Part shown: positions 33,564 to 44,900 of the stretch, piece by piece
How positions within the stretch are numbered: the first letter of the stretch is position 1
How the letters are laid out: each line of letters begins with the position of its first letter
NCBI RefSeq assembly: GCF_024362695.1
Contig: NC_065415.1
Span: 16,285,438-16,349,437, forward strand
Direction: 5' to 3'
DNA: 64,000 bases
Origin: Pectinophora gossypiella
Taxonomy: Eukaryota; Arthropoda; Insecta; Lepidoptera; Gelechiidae
The notes under the pieces: model-generated
Databases searched by the model: none
What the model was told of the DNA's origin: nothing
Seen by the model: the letters and a program-made list of their open reading frames with translations, nothing else
Program-made: the position numbers and the translations under genes

Positions 33564-34062
33564 GACCCAGTAGCTTGATGAGGTAAGTATAGCTCTGTAC
33601 TGACACGAATTGGTGCGGGGCGAAGAGTGTCCGTTCAATACGTAGCAATACTACAGTATTCTACGTCTCAAGTAATTTTATGTTTCCTTTATTTTATGTT
33701 TCAATAAGGACGATAGCAAATTCCTCCCGAAATTAGTAATGGAAATTCTATATTTTGATAAGCCTTTACAAAGACTTCTCTATAACAATAATGATAGATG
33801 TAGTTTTCTACCACTGATGTACTTCTCATCGATTTTCCTTCCCTTTTAGCGCATGACAAAAACTTTTACCTATATAAATAATTACAATGGAATCTTAGTT
33901 ACATTTTTCCTCAGTGACAGAATAAACAACAGTTAATACTATTACGTATAAGTGATCATCCTCACAACGCGATATATCGTGTTTTACATACCTAATAGAT
34001 ACATTATTACGAGACGACAAAAGGAATCTTGAAACAGCCAAAAGCCAAACAGGTGGGTAAAA

Positions 34063-34220
34063 ATTGGCACATCGAAGCAATAATAATTCATCTAAGAATG
34101 CAATAATGGCAATTTGACATTTGCGCATATAAAAGTAAGTGCGCAATGCAAAGAAATGTCAAATAGCAATATTGCTTTCTTAGATGAATTGCTTCGATGT
34201 GGCCATTTTAGCCCCCCAGA
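34063..34220. mobile_element. MITE, CCACATCGAAGCAATT family
   Basis: The arms CACATCGAAGCAATAATAA and ATTGCTTCGATGTGGCC are inverted copies enclosing AATTTGACATTTGCGCATAT and GTGCGCAATGCAAAG. The 83-codon frame crossing it is a shadow. Confidence 0.7.
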
Positions 34221-34257
34221 ACAGCAGCTTGTCTTTCATGATGGATAGTTTTGTATT

Positions 34258-35020
34258 TGGCGATAGACTGACTCCTTGTCACTGTTAGGTTCATCATGTC
34301 CATCTTAGGACTTCGTTTCAACAGTGGCTGTTGTCTTCGATTACTTGTGGCTCTGGCCGCCTTATTAGGGATTACGGGTAGAAGTCAATGTATAAGTATT
34401 TGAAATAATGAATTATGACGCCATCAAAAATGAATGAGATTTCGAACTCTTTTGTTACATACAATGCGATATCGAATCGCGCTGTCAGAAGGATCCCTAA
34501 ATGATCTTTGTTCTCTCTGATCGGGTTTTCCAGCATGACAGAAAACAGTACCGTCGACCTCGCCCTGCGCCCGCGCCGCTCGCACATTACCATACTATTT
34601 CTGATCACCGTCACAGACTTGAACTTGAACCTTCCGTTTACTAATGAGCAACTGAACAACTTTATTATAATTCTGAGTATGAATTAACTACTTATACTTA
34701 CATGTGTATTTGCTGTGATTCAATAAGTTTAACATTATTTTGTATGCTTGTTAAACAGGGATCTTCCGGGATCGACTCACTAGCCTGTAACGTATTTGTA
34801 TACTTACCTAATATCTACTCTTCTTGTCCACAAATAAATGCTCTCTGTTTCTATTACTTCCGTGATGTCATGAAACATCTTGCAGATGCAGACATATTTC
34901 ATATCCCTAGCGTTATCCCGTTTCTCGCAGGGTCCGCCTTCCTAATCTGAAGATTTTACAGGTCCAGTTTTTACAGAAGCGACTGCCTGTCTGACCTTCC
35001 AACCTGCGAAGGGGAAACCA
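34258..35020. repeat. mixed repeat fragments
   Basis: The stretch 34258-34395 is a decayed copy of the (TATG)n-tailed repeat. The stretch 34905-35020 is a copy of the CAGAAGCGACTGCCTGTCTG repeat. The sequence between is unassigned; the 95-codon minus frame at 34372-34659 shows no family feature. Confidence 0.5.
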
Positions 35021-35514
35021 TAACAAACGCACAAATCATATTGTAATCTAGTTGTATATTGGAATTCCCCATGGAATACAATGGAAGTGTTGAACACACA
35101 GTAAACACCGTGATAGTTACTAGGTCCATCTTCAGTCGTCAACCTCATCAATGTAATCAGTGACTCATGTGTGTTATTGCAACGTTTCCATGGTTAAATT
35201 CCTCGTCAATTAGGTACCTACTATTGTGGGGGGGAATTTGTCGGAATCTACTTCCCTGTGGTCCACCCTGGGCAACGGCTTCACGATCTCACCTGAGCCT
35301 GTGAAGACGGCTGAACGATTCTGCCTAACATCGGCCCGTTGGATCTGAGCCTCCCAGCGTAACCTGTAGAGCTTAAAGGATGTCCTCAATTTTCAGGACC
35401 GAGGACCGGAATGTCGGACCTTCAGTCCACATTCTACAACTTAACATTGAGGGATGTTCGAGATCCATGTGTGACTAAAATCAACTCACGACAACAAATA
35501 TCTCAGGAGCCCGA

Positions 35515-35790
35515 TACTGATCCGGCGCGGCGTGGTCGATGATTTCCTTTGTATAGCGCTTATCTCTATAAACCCGCTAGAGTCCATTAATTCTTTGCTT
35601 CGCACCCATCTGGACATCAGGTGAGAGCCCTCAACGCTCCCCATTTGTCCGACCAGTTATTTATTTATTAAAAATAAGTACAGTACTTACTTAATACAAT
35701 TTTTTACAGTTGACGGTGCAACAAAAACCAAATGTGGTATTTGCGGCAAATCTAAGAAAGGTCACCTCAAAGAAATGCGACACTTACCTA
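35515..35790 (+). repeat. LINE 3' UTR-like repeat, split
   Basis: CCGGCGCGGCGTGGTCGATG through CTCCCCATTTGTCCGACCAG, an interruption of about 100 bases, then GTATTTGCGGCAAATCTAAG. The interruption suggests a later insertion or rearrangement. Confidence 0.5.
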
Positions 35791-35799
35791 ATTTTTAGT

Positions 35800-36880
35800 T
35801 CAAGAGATACATATATGTAAGTTGTATTTAATTTTTTACTGACTTACTGTATCAGTCCTATGTATTTTTATATTAGATTTGTTGTTTGTGCGGATTGAAC
35901 TAACAAAATAACGAATTATTAACAACAATCATGTCATGTTTTATTACATTAGGTTTCATGGCCACCAGTCTATACGAGTATAGTTCACAAACAAGCGGTA
36001 ATAGATGGCAAGTCACAGTAAATATTAACTTGAACTAACCTCTCTCCCTGTCCATAATATATGTCTATTTACTACATTACAACTATATAGGATATACTTT
36101 TGTTTAATGTAGTAAATAACATAACAAAATTATTATACGCCTGACATAAAAAAAAAACTACTGATATTTCAACACCTTTGCTCACTACGTTGACGCAGGC
36201 GTTTATACTTATTACAGCAACGAAAAAAATAATTATGGTAATTTTATTGGGTTATTTGTCAATAATAAAACACAAAACAGATTGTATTTCTTTTAGTTTA
36301 TTATTAATATATAAACAAATACATTATTATTAACAAAATACATAAAACGATGTCTTTGGTAACCTAACGCCGCCACTAACACACCACATTTAAAGTATTT
36401 ATCACGTTTTGCTATAATAATAACCAGTTTACCAGGGGTATATTTAACGATAACTTCTTGTAAGTGATATCACAATTTGTATGTCTATATGAGTGCATTC
36501 TTAATCTTAGTAATTATTAGGTATAACATGAACAATGGCAATTAGGATTGGTAAATTGTATACTGATTAGTATTAAGATTTGAAAAATAAATTATAACTA
36601 CGAGTAGAAATGATTGAAATTCAAATTGCGATCGATCGGCGTCGAACGATCTATTTTTGGTCGATATTTAGAAACCTGTCATTAATTTCGAACTATGGAA
36701 ATCTGTAGATTAATTTATGCTAATACAAAGTATTATTTATAGGTAAATATATAAACAATATAATATTTATGGCAATATTTGTTACCTACTTACTTCAAGA
36801 ATCTCAAATTATATTAAAATCATCTCCCTAGTCGCTTTTAAAGATTCACGCGCACTTTATACACAGTAAACTATTTCGAT
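35800..36880. other. AT-rich intergenic, nothing assigned
   Basis: Low-complexity AT-rich sequence without coding exons or recognised repeats. Confidence 0.5.
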
Positions 36881-36884
36881 ACGT

Positions 36885-37365
36885 GAACTGTCAGTACTAT
36901 TCAGAGGCGGAGGACAGGAGTCCTAGTATGGCTTTGTATTAGACTACTCTGGGCGCCATTCCACTTGCGTCAGACAGAGTACTGCGGGGCGGAAGGCAAG
37001 AGGGAAACCACTGCCCTATTTTACCCTAAAAAAGTAACATGGAAAATGCTACACCGACAAGAGCGTGGCTCTTAAATTGATTCGTGAATAAATATTAAAT
37101 AGGGTAAAAAATAATCACTTTACAAAACCGTCGGGAAAAAAAATACTTAATAAGTTTATTCATTTTTACATCTCCCTAGTGTTATCCCTTTTTAATATCT
37201 GTGGTTATCCCGTTTTCACAGAGTCCGGTTACCTGACCTGCAGATTTGACAGGTCCGGTGTTTTAAACATAGCAACACGCCTGTATCCTCGAAGGGGTAG
37301 GCGGAAGTGTCTAGTTCACCCACTTCTCGCCGGCTATGTTAAGTTCCATGAAATAGGGGGCGAAC
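36885..37365 (+). repeat. LINE 3' end and further repeat pieces
   Basis: The stretch 36885-37085 (TGTCAGTACTATTCAGAGGC through CCGACAAGAGCGTGGCTC) is an inverted relative of 42424-42640 and ends like the LINE remnant at 17156-17326. The stretch 37175-37265 is the CCCTAGTGTTATCCC repeat; 37266-37360 is the CGAAGGGGTAGGCGGA repeat. Confidence 0.6.
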
Positions 37366-37806
37366 CTATTGACATCACAAAGCAACACGTGCCTTTGATT
37401 GCCATTAACCAGGCACAAATCCTATGATATTAAAATACTTATTGATAATTATAAAATATGTATGATATGGTCCTTCGTGCGATTTCGATCATATTATTTA
37501 TTTATGGCGTGTACTTAAATATAAACTGTTGGAGGCGTTCAAAATCGCACGAAGAAAAAATTATCACTATTCACATGAACATCGTTGCCTTGTCGCACAC
37601 CCCGGACAGTTCATACAAAACACCTCGTTATACACAGACACTACACATTAACGTTATCGTACACCCGCATCTGTGTGTGTGACGTCTGATGCATACGATT
37701 GAAGACTAAAGTAAGACTGACGGGGGTGAGGTAAACCTAGCCGCTGGTGGGGAGCGGAGAGTTGCCGTTCTATACGTAGTATTGTTCCTTATTCTATGCT
37801 TGTAGT

Positions 37807-38051
37807 GAAAACTACATAAGCGCCTTTTTGAAAAATCACATTTAAGTAGTTTAATTTTCTGCAACAAAACCTAGATTTCTTTCATTGTGAGTAAAAATTC
37901 TGGGGTCAAGAGCAAACTCATCAAAGTTTAAAAAAAAAGTATTGACACTGCAATTTTTGACCTGATTGAAACTAGTTTGTCTATTTGCGAGGCTTTGTTG
38001 ACAAAAATCACATCCGAATGTGATTTTCAAAAAGGCGCCTACGTGGTTTTG
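37807..38051. mobile_element. MITE with GGCGCCTTTTTGAAAA arms
   Basis: The left arm 37807-37840 (GAAAACTACATAAGCGCC and onward) and the right arm about 38018-38051 are inverted copies with few mismatches. It is 245 bp long and has no coding potential; the 67-codon minus frame is incidental. Confidence 0.7.
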
Positions 38052-38648
38052 CATAAGGCGACGAATGAGTAGACGTAACTGCTAGGGGAGAACAATCCAT
38101 GCAGTTGTACTATGCATGTATTAATCTAAAACAGCCTAGTTTTGAACTATCGATAGTGTACGAACCGACGAACAGTCATGAGCAATATCGTGTACCCACT
38201 TTAGAACTCTGTCGCACTATCATATTTGACATTTAATGAGACTTGCGATTAAATTTGTCAAAAAAGTTAATAAGACATGGTTTCAAAGTGTACATATTAG
38301 TACTCATGACCGTACGTGTGTGTGTGTATTATCAAATATTATCAATTCTGCGCAATAGGGTAGTTTGTCAAATAAGTTACTTTTTACTAAACGTCAAAAC
38401 ACGAAATTACTATGGAATTTGTATGAAAAAGCACATTGTGACGTCATAGAAAAAAGTGATAAAGTGTCGCCTTATTATTTCATTTTTCATTATTAAAATT
38501 CATAAAAGTAAGTTAAATAGAAAAAAGAAACGTTTTTTGTCACTTTGTGATCTGTCTTAGTAATTAGAATTTCATAATTTATCTTTGACCTAGGAAACTA
38601 CCCAATTGCATGTTATCTATAGTCTATCGCTTGCTATACTGCGATACT

Positions 38649-38885
38649 AGGGGTTAGAAAGACCACACCAAAGCAATTCACCTAAAAAAGCAATTTTGCT
38701 ATTTGTCGTTTCTTGGCATTGCGCACTTATTTCTTTTTTATTTATTGGAGAGACTGCGGCTGCAAAAGATCGCGAGGAGTGGAAATCTGTTATTCGAGCC
38801 GTACACCCCAGGGGTAAAAGGAATAGAAGAAGAAAAAATATCAAATTGCTTTAGATGAATTTCTTCTATGTGGCCTTTTTAACCC
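38649..38885. mobile_element. MITE just downstream of takeout-like gene 2
   Basis: The terminal repeats AGGGGTTAGAAAGACCACAC and the reverse complement of its right end (ATGTGGCCTTTTTAACCCCT) match over about 32 bases. It lies about 50 bases beyond the stop of takeout-like gene 2. It contains minus-strand AATAAA at 38737-38742, so it could provide that gene's 3' end. Confidence 0.75.
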
Positions 38886-38936
38886 CTGGTCTACCGAGGA
38901 TCAACACTATACCTAACGCTCCTGCAAGGAAAGGAA

Positions 38937-41900
38937 CTACTCCAAGGCGAGGTCTTTGATGGGCACCTTGTCAAAGAACTTAGCGACCTCCTCGATGATC
39001 TTTGCGACGATGGCCTTCACGATGGGCGGCGCCACCTCCTCGAATATCTCCTTCCAGCTCGTATTGGCGAACTGGTGCACTGTGTCCGCTGGAAGCAAGG
39101 GAATTACACTCAATTAAAGAATGCTCATGATGGGTTTTCTGGCTGGACCGCTACATCGATATCATTAATCAATATCACTAGCATTAATAAAATTATTCTA
39201 TCATGTGGCTTGTGAGATCAATGACCAACCTCATCAACCTTGAAGTTAGGGTTATTACTGACTCACTTACATCAGTAAGTAAGTAGTAACTGCGGGACCA
39301 ACGGTTTAACGTGCTTTCCGAAGCACGCCCCATCTTAGCCTTCATCTTAGGATCGTGTTAGCCTGTAAAGTCTTGATCAAACTAGGATTTTTATGATATG
39401 TCTCTAACGGGATTCGAACCTTGGACCTCCGGATCGTGAGCCCAACGCTTAACCACTGGACCACGGAGGCACTAGCACTAGTTGTGGTTGCGCGATACCA
39501 AAGAACCAATGAATGACATGGAAAGTTTCATAATACGACCGTCGCCTCATGTAATGTGGTCGTTTTGTGCATATTTCGGGCCCACCGGCAATCCTCTCAC
39601 GGTATATCTATAACAAGAACTCTGTGGTACTCACAGAGCTGCTTGTTCCCGTTGAAGAGGTTCTGGAACTGGAACTCTGCGCCGCCCTGCAGGTCGGAGG
39701 TGTACTTCCAGGTCGACAGCGACCAGTACTTGTCACCCTTCGCTGTCTTTTCCTTCAGCTCGTACTGCACCTTCACTATTATGTCACCTGCCAATTGGAT
39801 AGATGATTGGATTAAGGATAAATAGTAAAATGCTAATCTAGAAATACAAGCTGGTCTAAAATTATATCAATAAGAATAAAAATATATAGATTGATTATCT
39901 ATATATTTTTATTCTTATTGAGTTTTTTTACGAATTATAAATAATAATAGTCATAATCAGTGTTAAATGAAGACTAAAAGATAAACTAAGGTTAGAATAT
40001 AGTCCATGTTACGAATCAAGGCCCGCAGCTGTGGCGGCGCTACTGTTGCAGATTCTGCATAGAATTATTATGACTTGTCAAGTAGTTTCATTAAAATCCG
40101 TCGGCTTCTTCCGTGGCGCGGATTATTATTTTAAATTTAGTATTACTTATCTTTAGTCTTCGTTTTGTAATAACATTAAATGAGTACCACCAGGTTAGTT
40201 CCTTGTTGTTGTGATACTTACGGATCTTGATCTTGTATTTGCCGTCCCCCTCGACGGGCAGGATGAGCAGTTTACCCCCGATGGTGTACTCGCCCACCAG
40301 CGTCGCCGAGCACTTCAGCTCGATAGACTGCTTCAGGCCCTGCCGCCTGTAACACACAAATATACTTTTTTCCATTTTGTGGTTCCCTATTGCAATTCCT
40401 TTTGATATTGAGGAGCTCGGTGGCGCAGCGGTGAACGCGCTCGGTCTGCGATTGTTGAAGTTAAGCAACTTTCGCAAAGGCCGGTCATAGGATGGGTGAC
40501 CACAAAAAAAAAGTTTTCATCTCGAGCTCGTCCGTGCTTCGGAAGGCACGTTAAGCCGTTGGTCCCGGCTTCATTAGCAGTCGTTAATAACCACCAATCC
40601 GCACTGGGCCCGCGTGGTGGTTTAAGGCCCGATCTCCCCATCCATCCATAGGGAAGGCCCGTGCCCCAGCAGTGGGGATGTTAATGGGCTGGTGATGATG
40701 ATTGCAATTCCTAAAAAACATATTTTTTTTTATTAACATAGAATTACGCGCCTGTATTCCAGAAGAGTTAGGCATAGGCGTTTAGTACACCCACTCGATA
40801 GCTATTTTTAAAACCCATGTTTTAGGGGGCGACCCTTTGGCAATGATAGATAAAATACTTTATTGAGCACAATGGACGACCACCACCACCTATTGCCATT
40901 AACTGAGCACAAATAATTGAATCCGTGATACTCCGAATCTCACGTTTCACGTTCTCCGAATCAGTTTTAATTACGCTCACTGTATTACTGTACTTAAAAA
41001 ATAAAAAAGATATCGATTTCCCTAAGAACATACCTATAGATAATCGTTATTTTCTTCTTTCTGTACCTATGTATAAATACATTATTACTATGCACATCTC
41101 ATTGCGTGTCAAGTTCTCGTGATGTTAATTGCCGATTGTTAATGAGTTGCTGGCGATGTAGAGCAGATCTTATACCTGGTGTTTATTCTATTCTCGATAT
41201 CGATATAGTAATTAAAACTACTGTAGTTTTGTCTAAACCAAAAAAAAGGGAAGGGGCGTCGGGCAGCCATACGATGACGTCTCAGGACACAGTGAAGTTT
41301 TTTTTTTGACATGACTTGTTGAAGATTTGCCACAAATGGCCATAACTACTTGGACGATAAATTGAAGACAACAGGCCTGTGGCTGCCTAGCTAGGCGCGA
41401 AGCTCGGCTCAGGGCGTCGGGTATGAGAGGACTATATTTGACAGAATTAATCGACCCTCGCTGATAGTGATAAGCGCTGTGTTGGCTGCACCAACAATAA
41501 AATATATTTTTTTTATTATTGTGGCAACTTTCAAATCGCTCTCTCTCTTCCTCCTTCACCGCCATCAAGAATGTAACATGTCGTGTGGAAGAAAATAAAT
41601 ATTTTTCTATAACTTTCAACTACGTCTTTAACTACGACCAACTGCAGACCAGAAGATATCATAATTAATAATTCGCTTACTTGACATTCAAGACATTACA
41701 GTTCCTCAATCCCTTGACTGTTGTCTTCCTGAACTCCAGCTTGAGCCCCGCCTGGTCGGCCTTGACGAGGTCAATGACCGCCGGGTCTAGCGGCTTCACA
41801 CCCAGCTCCGGTAGACCAGCAGCCATGATCGGGACCGCCTTCTGCGCCGATGACTTCATGCAGGAGGAGTCTGATGGCCCGCATGGGGTTATGAAGGGCG

Positions 41901-44900
41901 CTGGAAAGGAAAAATCATCATAATCAATCAGCCCGTATCATCCTATCATCCCACTATTGGGTATAGGACTCCTCCATTTTGCACCATCCTTTAAAAAACA
42001 AAAGAAGAATACAAAAAACAGTAGAAGGAAAAATTACAGTTCATTTAATTTACTTTTTTTCCTGTCGTGGAAGAAATTGCCCTTTGTATCTACTGTATAT
42101 TTCTTGTATGATTAATTGTTTCTTGTGAATTTGTATACATATTATGCTTTATTTACAAGCCGAGATAGGTAACAACTTGTTACCATGCGGTTGTCTATCC
42201 ATCTTGTTTCGGCTCGCAAAAACATTACCATATACAGCCTGTACACTTCCCACTGCTGGGCAGAAGACTCCCCTCAATCAACCAGAGGGAGAATGGAGTA
42301 TACTCCACCAGGCTGCTCCTGTGCTGTACCTACCTATCAGAAATAAAAAAATATTAACGAGACGTCTCTAGCGCGTTGATGTCTTTTGTTCCCAAGCAGC
42401 ACCCCTGCGGCACACCCCGGATCATCATCATCAATTTAAGAGCCACGCTCTTGTCGGTGTAGCATTTTCCATTCCAGTCAAATACTCTCCATGCTACTTT
42501 TTTAGGGAAAAATAGGGCAGTGGTTTCCCTCTTGCCTTCCACCCCGCAGTACTCTGTATGACGCGAGTGGGATGGCGCCCAGAGTAGTCTATTACAAAGC
42601 CATACTAGGACTCCTGTCCTCTGCCTCTGAATAGTACTGACAGTTACTGCTGCCCTCTGTCAGGTTCCAGGTTACAGTCCCTGTGACATGCCCCTTCCGT
42701 CCTGCATTGCCGTACCGATGGCTCCCATCTCCGCCTCTGCAGCCGTTGAGGTCTTCACCCGTATCCCTGGGCAAGGGTTCTACGTTATACCCCGTAGGTC
42801 TGGGTCCCTATTCGAACTCAGCCACCATCTCACTCCGGCCTACTAAAGTAAGAGGCGCCCACCCCCGCGGCAAGGACGCGCCGAACAGGAATTGCCCCAG
42901 TGGAGGGCAGAGAAGATGACTCTGTCCCCCCTGGGGCCGGGTTAATGGTCTTGTATGGAACCAAGACCAAGGGCCTGGAACCAAGACCAAGGGCCCCCCG
43001 GATATTCGATACAAAAATCTAATTCTTAAGTCGACTAAGCTTAAATACGAGCGAAACAACAGTCTGCATGCTCTCTCTTTTACTCCTTAGCGACTTACGG
43101 CTATTTAAGACAAAAGTAAGACACTCGAGGGGGTCAAGTCAAATTAGCGCGGGGCGGTTCGTGGGGGCATTATATACGTAGTATTTGTTTTTTATTCTAG
43201 ACCTGTGAGTTAATAAAGATATTTTCACACATTTTTTCATACATCATTATTACAAAAACCATATTTACCTATTTTCTTGTAGAACGCTTGCCTCTCACTT
43301 TGAGGTCGTAGGTTCGAATTCAGCACGGGCCTAAACCAATGATTGTCGAATTTGTTTTCTAATTCATGTTTGGATCATAAATGATTATCACGTGCTCAGC
43401 GATGAAGGGAAACATCGTGAGGAATCCCACATTCCCGAGAAATACATTTCCGGAGGTATGTGACCTAACCTGTATTGGGCTGATTTTCCTGCGCTGGTTG
43501 GAAGGTTATACAGGCAGTCGCTTCTGTAAAAAACCTGACCTGTCAAATCTTCAGGTTAGGTAAGCGGACCCTGTGAAAAACGGGACAATGCTAGGGAGAA
43601 TTTGAGTTACCTATTTTCTTGTCGATTTTATCGATCGATTAGTTTATTGTTGATTGAGGCAGTCGTTATTCCGGGAAATGGTTACAGATAACACTTGTGA
43701 TTAAAAAGTATATTGCACCGCCATAACATCTCACAATTAACGGTCAGAAGACCATCATTACGTATACAATAAAAAAAATTATTATATGAAATTGCTATTA
43801 GAAATTAATGTTCATTAAATTAATGGTTCTTTATTATGAAAATGTCCTTATTATATTCTGCGTTATTGTTCTTATAGCGCTATCTGTTGAGCGATTTGCT
43901 TAATGGCTAGGTATACTTATTTTTTTATATACCTCATAAGCTTGATTATACAACTACTACATAATAGTATTATAATATCTTTCTATCTCCCTAGCGTTAT
44001 CCCGTTTTTCACAAGGTAACCTAACCTAACCTGCAAATTTGACAGGTCCGGTTTTTATAGAAGCGACTGGCTGTCTGACCCTCTAACTCGTGAAGTGAAA
44101 ACCAGCATTTGTCGGGAATGTGTGTATATGTACTAACATAACAAACATAATAATATATATTAGTGAATATATTAAATAAATTATAGACCATTTTTGTATC
44201 TTGTACATCCTCCATCCTCTTCCGAAGCAAATTCAATTCAATTCAAATTATTTATTTTCAGACACAGGTCCATAGATGTTAGTAACAATGCAAACTTAAA
44301 GCTAGGCAATAATAATAAATAGGCAAGGAAGATGGATTTCTTATACGTTGAAGTTTGGGAGCCTCTGTCTATTTGAGCTTTATTAAAATCCCATGTTTTA
44401 TGTTTACGTATGCCTTCTGAATACATACAGATCACGCTTAGTTTCCCGTTTGGATAGGCAGGAAAAACGGAATTCCACTCATTACGATAACACTACTATA
44501 GCTACGGCTTACTACGGTTCACATACACTTTACATTCGCTTCTTCCACTCTCATCAAAGTTTTCCTGCATGCTCTCCGATGTAAACTACTCATGAACTGC
44601 TCCTTTATAAAACATGCTGGATCTGATCACGGTATGTACGCCTAGGCTTTCCTCTTCCAACTTGGTACAGTTACAAATATTGTTCATCATAAATATTGTT
44701 CTAAGTCTTCATTCATTCTCTCTACATGTCCGAATCATCTAAGCATCCCTTTCTCAATTCTCTTAATCATAACATTGCCGTCATAATCTTGTACAAATTC
44801 CAGAGTGACAGCACTCGATATTTCATATACTACCTTTTTTAACGTGACTTATAGTAAGTAGATTTGCCGCTGAGAGCTCTCGTCCGGTACAACATTTAAG

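Noticed and set aside
34372..34659. 95-codon minus-strand frame
   Set aside because: No recognisable motif, partly within a dispersed repeat, no splice or promoter context.
22950..38930. A third takeout/JHBP gene between the two found
   Set aside because: I looked for signal exons, PELGVK-like and NLFNGN-like exons on both strands and saw none; the interval is repeats and unassigned AT-rich DNA.
39411..39472. Possible tRNA gene on the minus strand with good A and B boxes
   Set aside because: The sequence continues without an acceptor-stem match into a SINE body that recurs elsewhere, so it is a SINE head.
40431..40500. 5S rRNA gene
   Set aside because: Only two internal blocks match 5S; the 5' part is tRNA-like and a poly-A run follows, with target duplications outside.
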